Source: Vulcanimicrobiota bacterium
Lineage (GTDB): Bacteria > Vulcanimicrobiota > Xenobia > Xenobiales > JADMJV01
Direction of reading: 5' to 3'
Assembly: GCA_017307785.1 (NCBI GenBank)
Contig: JAFKGI010000022.1
Coordinates: 56,526 to 120,525 of the forward strand
DNA length: 64,000 nucleotides
Shown here one piece after another: positions 32,565-40,610 of this stretch; within the stretch, counting starts at the first letter, position 1; each line of letters opens with the position of its first letter. The notes below the pieces were generated by a model that had not been told where the DNA came from, did not search any database, and was given only the letters and a program-made list of their open reading frames with translations. A program made the position numbers and the translations under genes.

Positions 32565-34848
32565 TTCTCTCCTCATTCACCACTATAAGTTGTCCGCGTT
32601 TGATCATTTCTTTGCCTTTGCCGCCACGGCTGGTCAGAGGGACCGAGCCGGCCGTCAGTGCGATGACTTTGCCGCCATCGGATCGCTGGACCGTCAGGCC
32701 GTCGTTGTCGTCCGAGCACAGCTTGATGGCCAGCAAACGGTCGCCCTCCTCCAGCTTGATCAAGGTTACCCCTTTGGAGGCACCATTCAGGTAAGAGACT
32801 TCTTCGACCGCGTAGAGCAGGGCTCGGCCCGCTTTGGATACGCACATCAGGGCTTCGCTGCCCCGGCAGGTCAGCACTTGCACCACTTCCTCGCCGCTGG
32901 AGGGACGAGCGTAGCGGCGACCGGCGCGAGTCGAGGCTTCGCAAAAGCTCTCCAGAGACAGGCGGTAACCCCGACCTTCGCTGGTGCCCAGTAGAAGGTG
33001 AAGGGGAGGGGCTGTTTCGCTTTCGGCGGACCGCAAGTCCGAGTCTGAGGGATCCAGGCAGAGAGCGGCGATTACTCGTTCGCCGTCGTTGAACGAGAAC
33101 AGTTTCTGCACCGGGTCGCCAAAGCCGCGCGGTTGGACCTGCAGGTCGTGAATGCGCGTTGTGTAGGCTACGCCCAGATTGGAGAAAAAGACCACCGTGC
33201 TCTTGGTGGTGCCCTTGAGAACGGCCATCATTTCGTCGTCGGTGCGCAATTTTGCCTTGGCCGGGTCGGTTCCGGCGGAAACTCGACGCACCCAGCCGTC
33301 GCGGCTGAACAGCACCATGGCTTCCTCTTCCACGATCAGGTCGTCGGCGTTGATGACGATTTCGGCTACGCCTTCGTGGACGACCTGGGTACGGCGTCCC
33401 TCCGGGAAGCGCGTGCGCACTTCTTTGATTTCTTTCTTGACCAGATTCCAAAGGCGGCGCGGGCTGGCCAGCATGCCTTCGATGACCTCGACCTGAAATT
33501 GTTTATCCTTGTATTCGCCCTGGATGGCTTCGATGTCGGTTTTGCCGATTTTGTAGAGGCGCAGGTCGAGGACCGCTTCGGCTTGATCCTGGTCGAGGGT
33601 GAAATGGGCGATCAGTTGCTGAGCGGCGTGACTGCGACCGGTCGACTCTCGAATCAGTTTCAGAGCCAGGTCCAGGTCTGCGAAAACCTTCGCGAAGCCT
33701 TCCAGAATGTGCAGTCGTTGCTTGAGCGCCCTCAGATCGTGATTCAGGCGCTTGGTGACGACCTCGTAGCGGAAGTCGACAAAGTGCTTCAGGCACTCGA
33801 GCAGGCCGATGCGCTTGGGGGTGGGTGCGGCACCGGGCTCCGGGATCAGGCAGGTCAAATTCAGGTGAAAGTTGTTCTGGAGCTGGGTGTTCTTGTACAG
33901 ATAGCCCACTACCAGTTGCGCGTCGCTGCCGGGTTTGCATTCCATGACGATACGGACGTCGTCGGTGGATTCATCGCGAATGTCGAGCACCTGGGGTAGT
34001 TTGCGATTGACGATGTGCTCCGCGATCTCTTCGACCAGGGTGCTTTTGTTGACCATATAGGGAATCGAGGTGAGCACGATGTTCATGCTCTTCTTGTCTT
34101 GCTCGACGGTGTACTGGCCGCGCAGTCGGATGCGTCCCTGACCCTCGCTGTAGAGTTTGATCAGGCTGGCCCGGTCTTCCAGAATCTCACCACCGGTAGG
34201 GAAGTCGGGGCCCTGCACGACCTCCAGCGCCTGTTCGATGGTCATTTGCGGATTGTCGATGAGGTTTTCGCAGGCCTGGCAAACTTCGGCCAGGTTGTGA
34301 GGGGGAATGTTGGTGGCCACACCCACGGCGATGCCGGTGCAACCGTTGACCAGCAACTGCGGAATGCGCGCCGGCAAAACCACCGGCTCGTCCTGACTGT
34401 CGTCGAAGTTGCGGCGCATGTCGACGGTTTCCTGGCCAAGCTCCTGGACGAATTCCATGGCTACGGCCGTCAGTTTGGCCTCGGTGTAACGATAGGCGGC
34501 CGGGCTATCCCCGTCCAGCGATCCGAAGTTGCCCTGTCCAAAGATCAGCGGGTAGCGCATCACCCAGGGTTGAGCCATGCGCACCAGGGCTTCGTAAACG
34601 GCGCCGTCTCCGTGGGGGTGGTAATTGCCCAGTACCTGACCCACCACTTTGGCACACTTCAGAGTGGGCTTGTCGGGAGACAGGCGCAGGTCGTGGAACA
34701 TCGTGTAGAGGATCCGTCGTTGCACCGGTTTGAGGCCGTCGCGCACGTCGGGCAAAGCGCGTGAGGTAATGACCGACACGGCGTAGTTGAGGAAGCGCTC
34801 GCGCGTAACCTCGTGTAATTCGATGTCTACAACGGATTGAGCCTGCAT
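32539..34848 (-). CDS. Type IIA DNA topoisomerase subunit A (GyrA/ParC)
   Basis: 769 residues. The DNA-cleaving subunit: RALPDVRDGLKPVQRRIL, the quinolone-region segment with NYHPHGDGAVYEALVRMAQ, the catalytic Tyr in AAYRYTEAK, and GIAVGVATNIPPHNL. The C-terminal domain has five to six irregular beta-pinwheel blades and lacks a canonical GyrA box; RGGKGKEMIK near the end is the nearest match. This makes relaxation/decatenation (Topo IV-like) plausible, without proof. A GGAG-containing site precedes the ATG. It follows yjbQ by 9 nt and is followed by the B subunit with overlapping frames. Confidence 0.95.
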   Translation of the reverse strand: MQAQSVVDIELHEVTRERFLNYAVSVITSRALPDVRDGLKPVQRRILYTMFHDLRLSPDKPTLKCAKVVGQVLGNYHPHGDGAVYEALVRMAQPWVMRYPLIFGQGNFGSLDGDSPAAYRYTEAKLTAVAMEFVQELGQETVDMRRNFDDSQDEPVVLPARIPQLLVNGCTGIAVGVATNIPPHNLAEVCQACENLIDNPQMTIEQALEVVQGPDFPTGGEILEDRASLIKLYSEGQGRIRLRGQYTVEQDKKSMNIVLTSIPYMVNKSTLVEEIAEHIVNRKLPQVLDIRDESTDDVRIVMECKPGSDAQLVVGYLYKNTQLQNNFHLNLTCLIPEPGAAPTPKRIGLLECLKHFVDFRYEVVTKRLNHDLRALKQRLHILEGFAKVFADLDLALKLIRESTGRSHAAQQLIAHFTLDQDQAEAVLDLRLYKIGKTDIEAIQGEYKDKQFQVEVIEGMLASPRRLWNLVKKEIKEVRTRFPEGRRTQVVHEGVAEIVINADDLIVEEEAMVLFSRDGWVRRVSAGTDPAKAKLRTDDEMMAVLKGTTKSTVVFFSNLGVAYTTRIHDLQVQPRGFGDPVQKLFSFNDGERVIAALCLDPSDSDLRSAESETAPPLHLLLGTSEGRGYRLSLESFCEASTRAGRRYARPSSGEEVVQVLTCRGSEALMCVSKAGRALLYAVEEVSYLNGASKGVTLIKLEEGDRLLAIKLCSDDNDGLTVQRSDGGKVIALTAGSVPLTSRGGKGKEMIKRGQLIVVNEERNGNNDESV

Positions 34849-34857
34849 TCCCTACTC

Positions 34858-35268
34858 CTAACCAAATACGGACACGAACAAACGGCGTGGCGGCGTCTGA
34901 AGCCGATGTTCGAAAAGATAGATTCCCTGCCAGGTGCCCAGGGCCAGTTGCTCATCCGCGACCGGAATCATCAGGCTGCACTGGGTGAGCGCACTTTTGA
35001 TGTGAGACGGCATGTCATCGGGGCCCTCGTCGGTGTGGGTGAAAAGATGCGCGTGCGAGGTCGAGATGCGCTCGAAGAAAGCTTCCAGATCGGCGCGAGC
35101 ACTCGGGTCCGCGTTCTCCTGAATGAGCAGGCTGGCCGAAGTGTGCTGCACAAAGATGTGGCACATACCCCGTGCTAACTGGCTTTGCTGCACGACTTCG
35201 GCGATCTGGTGGGTGATTTCAAAAAGCCCTTGACGTGGAGCTTTGATGACGAGTTGGCGTTGGTGCAC
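34858..35268 (-). CDS. yjbQ: YjbQ family protein (UPF0047)
   Basis: 136 residues, the full length of the family. Conserved blocks: HIFVQHTSASLLIQENADP, then TSHAHLFTHTDEGPDDMPSHIKSAL, and LALGTWQGIYLFEHR. E. coli YjbQ has weak thiamine-phosphate synthase activity and its normal role is unclear. The start is GTG at 35268. It is the first gene of an apparent operon with both topoisomerase subunits. Confidence 0.9.
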   Translation of the reverse strand: MHQRQLVIKAPRQGLFEITHQIAEVVQQSQLARGMCHIFVQHTSASLLIQENADPSARADLEAFFERISTSHAHLFTHTDEGPDDMPSHIKSALTQCSLMIPVADEQLALGTWQGIYLFEHRLQTPPRRLFVSVFG

Positions 35269-35301
35269 GCCCAGAATTTATAGGTCCTGCTTGAATTTCC
35301 T

Positions 35302-35493
35302 TCAGGCTGAAAAGCGGGGGCGCAATCGAGGTTTTTCCAGGGGCGGTGGGGGAGGTTGGCGACGGATGCGGGCTTCCCAGCGGGGGCGGGGGCAAGATAG
35401 GTCCTGGCAGCGCAGAACGGCGACGGCCAGCCAGTTGGGCAGGTTGAGGCAGGTGTAGAGTGCCTGCAGCGCAATCCGGGTTTTGCCATTCAT
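35302..35493 (-). CDS. Small hypothetical protein, 63 residues
   Basis: MNGKTRIALQALYTCLNLPN begins the product, which has a short hydrophobic stretch (LPNWLAVAVLRC) and a basic, proline-rich tail (RRQPPPPPLEKPRLRP). No family recognised. Support comes from position: a near-consensus promoter (TTGACA-N17-TACCAT) ends exactly 6 nt before the ATG, so the mRNA would be leaderless. A longer frame starting at 35541 is unlikely because it would run through that promoter. It is divergent from the M61 peptidase gene. Confidence 0.5.
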   Translation of the reverse strand: MNGKTRIALQALYTCLNLPNWLAVAVLRCQDLSCPRPRWEARIRRQPPPPPLEKPRLRPRFSA

Positions 35494-35499
35494 ACCTTT

Positions 35500-35528
35500 A
35501 TGGTAGGACATGACAGTGTTGCTGTCAA
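35500..35528 (-). promoter_or_regulatory. Sigma-70-type promoter of the small gene
   Basis: Read on the minus strand: TTGACA (35528-35523), a 17-nt spacer, TACCAT (35505-35500), then 6 nt to the ATG at 35493. The -35 hexamer is exact and the -10 matches four of six. Confidence 0.75.
35511..35527. promoter_or_regulatory. Palindromic operator candidate overlapping the -35 box
   Basis: TGACAG-TGTTG-CTGTCA is a perfect 6-5-6 inverted repeat that covers most of the -35 hexamer and spacer of the promoter above. A dimeric repressor bound here would block RNA polymerase. The M61 gene starts 68 nt away on the other strand and could be controlled from the same site. The regulator is not identified and no regulator gene lies next to it. 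Confidence 0.55.
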
Positions 35529-35594
35529 TCATGGTTCTCAACTGTAATCGCGCTCTGAGAGGGAATTGCCAAAGCTCTCTCTAAACAGGCTCAA

Positions 35595-37445
35595 GTGTTG
35601 TCGAGGATCCGTCCTTCCCGAAGCCTCTTGGGCCTGCTGTTGTGGGGTGCGTTGTTGTCTCAGCCAGTTTCTACAGAGCCACTAGACCCGGTCTCCTACC
35701 GAGTCAGTTTCCCCATGGCCCAGAATCACTACGTGGATGTAGAGGCTCGCATCCCCGCCGCCCCCGGCGACCTGGAGCTCTTTCTGCCGGTCTGGACCCC
35801 GGGGTCTTACATGTTGCGAGAGTATAGTCGCCAGCTCGAAGGGGTGCAGTTTTTCACCTCGGACGGCAAGCCGCTCGATTTCGAGAAGACCCGCAAGAAT
35901 CGCTGGTTGGTCAAGAATGTGAGCGGACCGGTGACCGCTCGCTACAAGGTCTACTGTCGCGAGATGTCGGTCCGCAACTGCTGGGTCGAGAACGATTTCG
36001 CTCTGCTCACCGGCGCCCAGTTGTTCCTGGCACCGGTCGGCCAGTTGCAGCGTCCTTTTCAGGTTCAAGTCGATTTGCCGGCCAATTGGAAGCGCGTGGA
36101 AACGGGTTTGGCGCCGCTGGGGAACCAGGTCTTTCAGGCCGAGAACTTCGACGCCCTGGTGGATTGCCCACTGGTGGCGGGCAATCCCGCCACCTATGAC
36201 TTTGTGGTCAGCGGGGTCACTCACCGCCTGGTCAATGAAGGGGAGGGGGGCATTTGGGACGGGCCCCGCAGCGCTAAAGACGCCGAGAAGATTGTGGCTA
36301 CCGTCCACAAGATGTGGGGCGACGTTCCCTACGCCAAGTATGCTCCGAAGACTTACACCTTTTTCAATATGCTGACTCAGGCTGGCGGTGGACTTGAGCA
36401 TAAGAACTCCACCGTGCTGATGAACAGTCGGTGGGGGCAGCGCGCGCGCCAGGACTATTTGCACTGGCTCTCGCTGGTCGCCCACGAGTTTTTCCACGCC
36501 TGGAACGTCAAAACGCTGCGGCCCAAGGCTCTTGGCCCCTTTGATTACGAGAACGAGGTCTACACTCCCAGTCTCTGGGTGGCCGAGGGCTTCACCGCCT
36601 ACTATGACAATCTTCTGGTCCGACGCGCCGGCTTTTCTACCTATAAGGAATACCTGGACGCGATTTCTAAGGACATCGAGGCGCTTCAGACGGCTCCGGG
36701 CCGCCTTGTGCAGCCTCTGCGCTACAGTTCCTACGACGCCTGGATCAAATACTACCGGCCTGATGAGAACAGCGCCAACAGTGGCGTGTCCTACTACGTC
36801 AAGGGCTCGCTGGTCGGGCTGTTGCTGGATGCTCGCATTCGCGAAGCCAGCGACGGAAAGCACACTCTGGATGATGTGATGCGCAAGGCCTACAAGCTGT
36901 ACTCCGGCGCTGAAGGTTACACCGAGGAGCAGTTCCGAGCGGTGGCCGAGGAGATGGCCGGCACCTCCCTCAAAGGTTTCTTCGCCGACACCGTGGACGG
37001 CACCAAAGAGCTGGATTACAAGCCGATGCTTGCCTACTATGGCTTGCGCTTCAAGACTCCGGAAGTGAAAAAGGAGAACAAAGATCCAGAAGCCGGTTGG
37101 ATGGGCGGTGCTTACGCCATCCAGAACGCTCGTCTGGTGGTCACCTCGGTTCGCCGCGGGACCCCCGCCTACGAAGCCGGACTGAACACCGATGATGAGA
37201 TTTTGGCGGTGAACGACTACCGGGTCTTGCCGGATAAGGTGGACCGTCTCGAGGACCGCCTGCGCCAATATTCGCCCGGCGCCACCGTGAGCGTACTGGT
37301 GGCGCGCCGCGAGAAGCTGACGCGCCTGAATGTGCGTTTAGCCAAGAAGCCGACCGACAGTTGGGCGCTGGAGGTAAATCCCGAGGCCGACGAGCGCGCC
37401 AAGCAGCACCGTGAAGCCTGGCTGGGTCCCGATCTAAAGCCATGA
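35595..37445 (+). CDS. M61 glycyl aminopeptidase-like metalloprotease with C-terminal PDZ domain
   Basis: 616 residues. The N terminus (SLLGLLLWGALLSQPVST) is a signal peptide. Then come a beta-rich N-terminal domain, the catalytic domain with GGGLEHKNS and HEFFHAWNVK (HExxH) with the downstream Glu in WVAEGFTAYY, and a PDZ-like domain near 500-585 (ARLVVTSVRRGTPAYEAGLNTDDEILAVND). This order is exactly that of peptidase M61. It acts outside the cytoplasm on small or N-terminal Gly/Ala substrates. GTG start at 35595 with CAGG before it. It overlaps the WD40 kinase gene by 4 nt (ATGA), which ties a secreted peptidase to a signalling kinase. Confidence 0.93.
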   Translation: MLSRIRPSRSLLGLLLWGALLSQPVSTEPLDPVSYRVSFPMAQNHYVDVEARIPAAPGDLELFLPVWTPGSYMLREYSRQLEGVQFFTSDGKPLDFEKTRKNRWLVKNVSGPVTARYKVYCREMSVRNCWVENDFALLTGAQLFLAPVGQLQRPFQVQVDLPANWKRVETGLAPLGNQVFQAENFDALVDCPLVAGNPATYDFVVSGVTHRLVNEGEGGIWDGPRSAKDAEKIVATVHKMWGDVPYAKYAPKTYTFFNMLTQAGGGLEHKNSTVLMNSRWGQRARQDYLHWLSLVAHEFFHAWNVKTLRPKALGPFDYENEVYTPSLWVAEGFTAYYDNLLVRRAGFSTYKEYLDAISKDIEALQTAPGRLVQPLRYSSYDAWIKYYRPDENSANSGVSYYVKGSLVGLLLDARIREASDGKHTLDDVMRKAYKLYSGAEGYTEEQFRAVAEEMAGTSLKGFFADTVDGTKELDYKPMLAYYGLRFKTPEVKKENKDPEAGWMGGAYAIQNARLVVTSVRRGTPAYEAGLNTDDEILAVNDYRVLPDKVDRLEDRLRQYSPGATVSVLVARREKLTRLNVRLAKKPTDSWALEVNPEADERAKQHREAWLGPDLKP

Positions 37446-39253
37446 GTCAATCCGAGGTCGGGCACCAGCGGCCGGTGCGCGAGCCCTTACCCGAGGGGTC
37501 CAAGCTGCACGGTGGGGTCTACACGGTCGGCCCGTTGGTGGGTGTGGGCGGTTTTAGTCTGACCTATCTGGCTTACCAGGGGCCCTTGCGTTTGCCGGTC
37601 GCCATCAAGGAGTTCTTTCCCAACGGCTGCGTGCGCCGAGAGGATGGCATTCATCCCGTGGGTGCCTGGAATCCTGATTCCTTCGCCGCGGCTATCGAGA
37701 CTTTTCAGCGGGAAGGCGCCATTCTGAAGCGCTTCCATCATCCCAGCATCGTGCGCGTGCACACCCAGTTTGAGGAGGGGCGCAGCGCCTATCTGGTCGA
37801 GGAGTTGCTGGAAGGCGAGACTCTGGGCGAGGGTCTGGCTCGAGCCGGGGCGATGCCGTTGAGTCAGGCGCTGGAGGTTTGTCAGCAAGTGGGTCAGGCG
37901 CTCATGTTGGTGCACGCCGGCGGCCTGGTGCACTCCGACTTGAAGCCCGACAATCTCTTTTGGACTCACGACGGCCGCTACGTCATCCTGGATTTCGGCG
38001 TTTCCCGCGGCTATTTGAGCGATAAAGCCGCCCGAGAGGGCATGGCCGCGGTCTCGCCCGGCTATTCGCCGCCCGAACAGTACGACAAGAATTCCAAGTT
38101 GGCCCCGGCCGCCGACGTCTACTCGCTGGCTGCCACCGTCTACCATCTGCTGGTCGGTCACGCGCCACTGGACGCGCGCCGTCGCGTCAAAGGCGAGCGC
38201 CTCACCTCGGTGCGGGCTGCCAACGGGACCGTCACCGTGGAAACGGAGCAGACGATTTTCCAAGGACTGCAACTGGACGAGAAGCGGCGCACCGCCAGCG
38301 TCCGCAGCTTTTTGGAGGGCCTGGGTCTCGAGATTACTCACAAACCTGCCCCCGCTCAGGAATTGAGCATGCAGCGTGAGGTTCACGCTCATCAGGGCGG
38401 AGTCCATGCACTGGCCCTGCACGCCGAGACCGGTCGTATCTATTCGGCCGGCAAGGATGGTCGCATTTCGCTCTGGACCTGGCCCGATTTGCAGCATCTG
38501 GGCAGCCTCAATGCTCATCCTAATTCGGCTGTGCAGACACTGGCGGTCTCACCCGATGGTGGCTATCTGGTCAGCGGTGCCCAGTCGGGCGAGGTCAAGC
38601 TTTGGGATTGTCGCCAGGGAACCGAGATTCAGACGCTGGTGCAGGCCGGTCCGGCCGTCGTGCGTCTGTGTTTTCATCCCGAGGGCGGTCTGGTAGTGGC
38701 TTCTTTTACCGATGGTCGCTGCGCTTTGATGGGCCCGAGTTTGCCGCAGGGCATGTCCTGGCAGGCCCACAAAGGTTCGGTCAACGCCGCCGACATCAGC
38801 CCGGACGGCTGTTTGCTGGCCACCGGGGCGGACGACAAGACGATTAATTTGTGGCGTCTGCCCGACGGGCGCTTTCTGCGCTCCCTGGTTGGACACGACA
38901 AGATTTTGCAATCGGTGCGTTTTAGTCCAGACGGCCGTTTGCTCATCAGTTCGTCCAATGACCTCTCCGTCCGAGTGTGGGATCTGGCCGCCCATATGGA
39001 GATGCGCAACCTCAAGGGTCATCGCGGCATGGTCTGGGACGCCAACTTCACCTCTTCGACCGAAGTGGTGGTGACGGTTTCGGCGGACCGCTGCCTGCGT
39101 GCCTTCCGCGTCGATTCGGGTCGCATTCTTTTTTGCTCCGAAGCCCACGATGGTTGGGCTCGCGCCCTGGCCGTCAGTCTTTCCGAGCCTCTAGTGGCCA
39201 CCGGCGGCGCCGACGGCCGACTGCGCGTCTGGCGCATCCCCGCCTTCACTTAA
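37442..39253 (+). CDS. Ser/Thr protein kinase with seven WD40 repeats
   Basis: 603 residues. The kinase domain covers about 26-300: Gly loop VGVGGFS, Lys56 in VAIKEF, DFG at 184-186, and a PGYSPPEQY activation segment end. The catalytic loop reads HSDLKPDN (164-171) rather than HRD, with Asp166, Lys168 and Asn171 kept, so activity is plausible without the RD-type activation. Residues about 315-600 hold seven WD40 blades (each ending near LW/VW), a complete propeller for protein binding. No transmembrane segment, so cytoplasmic. The ATG is coupled to the M61 gene. The target is probably a propeller-bound complex, by inference. Confidence 0.92.
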   Translation: MSQSEVGHQRPVREPLPEGSKLHGGVYTVGPLVGVGGFSLTYLAYQGPLRLPVAIKEFFPNGCVRREDGIHPVGAWNPDSFAAAIETFQREGAILKRFHHPSIVRVHTQFEEGRSAYLVEELLEGETLGEGLARAGAMPLSQALEVCQQVGQALMLVHAGGLVHSDLKPDNLFWTHDGRYVILDFGVSRGYLSDKAAREGMAAVSPGYSPPEQYDKNSKLAPAADVYSLAATVYHLLVGHAPLDARRRVKGERLTSVRAANGTVTVETEQTIFQGLQLDEKRRTASVRSFLEGLGLEITHKPAPAQELSMQREVHAHQGGVHALALHAETGRIYSAGKDGRISLWTWPDLQHLGSLNAHPNSAVQTLAVSPDGGYLVSGAQSGEVKLWDCRQGTEIQTLVQAGPAVVRLCFHPEGGLVVASFTDGRCALMGPSLPQGMSWQAHKGSVNAADISPDGCLLATGADDKTINLWRLPDGRFLRSLVGHDKILQSVRFSPDGRLLISSSNDLSVRVWDLAAHMEMRNLKGHRGMVWDANFTSSTEVVVTVSADRCLRAFRVDSGRILFCSEAHDGWARALAVSLSEPLVATGGADGRLRVWRIPAFT

Positions 39254-39314
39254 CGAGATTTCCTCGCCATCTCAAGAGGAGAGCAGGAAAGATTGAATAA
39301 AATTCCAGTCGCCC

Positions 39315-40610
39315 ATGACTGTGCTTCCTGGTATTTTGATTTTGCTGGTGTTCCTGGTGGCGGCAGCGTTGATGTTTACACGCCGCCTGCCGGCCCTACT
39401 GGCTCTGCCTTTGATGGCGATTCTCATCGGCTTGATCGTCGGCTGCAGTCAGGCGGAAGTGACCGTGACTGGTCTGAAAGCTCTGATCTTCGACCAGATC
39501 CTGACCAAAGGTGCTTCGCGTATGGCCGGAGCGATGGTGACCACCATGTTCGGCGCCGTCCTCTCCCAGGTCGTCATGCGACAGGGAATCGCCCAGCAGT
39601 TCATCCGCTGGGCGGCCGAGTACGCGGGAGATCGGAAGATGTTGCTAGGCCTGGTGCTTTTCGCCGTGGTGGCCTTCAACTTCAGCGCACTGAGCGGTCT
39701 GGGGGCCGTCATCATGCTGGGTTCCCTGGTGTTGCCTATCCTGGTGAGCAGTGGGTTCACACCGATCTATGCGGCCACTCTGATGCTGCTGGGAATCGGC
39801 CTGGGTGGCATGTTCAATCCGGCCAACTGGCGCTTTTACGAGGAGTTGCTCTTGCTGCCGGCCGATCAGGTCAAAGCCTACGCCATTCGCGTGGCCGCCG
39901 TTTTGCTGGCCGTCTCCCTGTTTTACCTGATTTTTGAAGGCCGTCGCCAATCTAAGGTCTTTGCCTGGGCAGCCATCAATGAGGAGCTCGAAGGACCTCG
40001 AGTACCTCTGGCCGCTTTGCTTACTCCTATCGTTCCTCCGGCTCTGATGCTGCTCTTTAAATGGCCGGACATCCCCGCTTTCATGGTGGCCATCCTCTAT
40101 GGCTGCCTGACCACTCAGCCGCGCCGGCTGGTTTCTAACGTCACCGCCGCCATTCTCGAAGGTCTGAAGGACGTCGGTCCGGTGGTTGCACTGTTCGTCG
40201 GTCTGGGTATGACTCTCAACGCAACCATGGATGACTCTGCGAAAGCGATTATGAACCCGTTCCTGGAGCGAGTGCTGCCCTCCAGTCAGGTGGGTTACGT
40301 CGCTTTCTTCACTCTATTGGCTCCGCTGGCGCTTTACCGCGGCCCTCTGAACCTTTACGGTCTGGGTGCCGGGTTTGCCGCCCTGATGGCTAAATCGACG
40401 GTTCTTCCGGCAGTGGCCGTCATGACCGCCTTTATGAGTGTGGGACAGATCCAGTCCGTATGCGACCCGACCAATACCGCCAACGTCTGGATCGGCCAGT
40501 TCGTGCAGATCTCTCCCGAGAAGATTCTCAAGCACACTCTGCCCTACATTCTGGTCTTCATCTTCCTGGCCCTGACCGGTATGGTCACTCTTGGAGGCGT
40601 TCTGCAGTGA
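39315..40610 (+). CDS. Multi-pass permease of ion-transporter superfamily type
   Basis: 431 residues with about ten to twelve hydrophobic helices and two pseudo-symmetric halves. Segments such as TTMFGAVLSQVVMRQGIAQQ and SALSGLGAVIMLGSLVLPIL recall the gluconate/citrate (IT superfamily) permeases. The substrate is unknown, but its stop overlaps the start of an oxoprolinase/hydantoinase A gene (GTGA), so uptake of a cyclic amide such as oxoproline or hydantoin, or a related acid, is a reasonable guess. TAAAAT lies 11 nt before the ATG as a weak -10. Confidence 0.75.
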   Translation: MTVLPGILILLVFLVAAALMFTRRLPALLALPLMAILIGLIVGCSQAEVTVTGLKALIFDQILTKGASRMAGAMVTTMFGAVLSQVVMRQGIAQQFIRWAAEYAGDRKMLLGLVLFAVVAFNFSALSGLGAVIMLGSLVLPILVSSGFTPIYAATLMLLGIGLGGMFNPANWRFYEELLLLPADQVKAYAIRVAAVLLAVSLFYLIFEGRRQSKVFAWAAINEELEGPRVPLAALLTPIVPPALMLLFKWPDIPAFMVAILYGCLTTQPRRLVSNVTAAILEGLKDVGPVVALFVGLGMTLNATMDDSAKAIMNPFLERVLPSSQVGYVAFFTLLAPLALYRGPLNLYGLGAGFAALMAKSTVLPAVAVMTAFMSVGQIQSVCDPTNTANVWIGQFVQISPEKILKHTLPYILVFIFLALTGMVTLGGVLQ

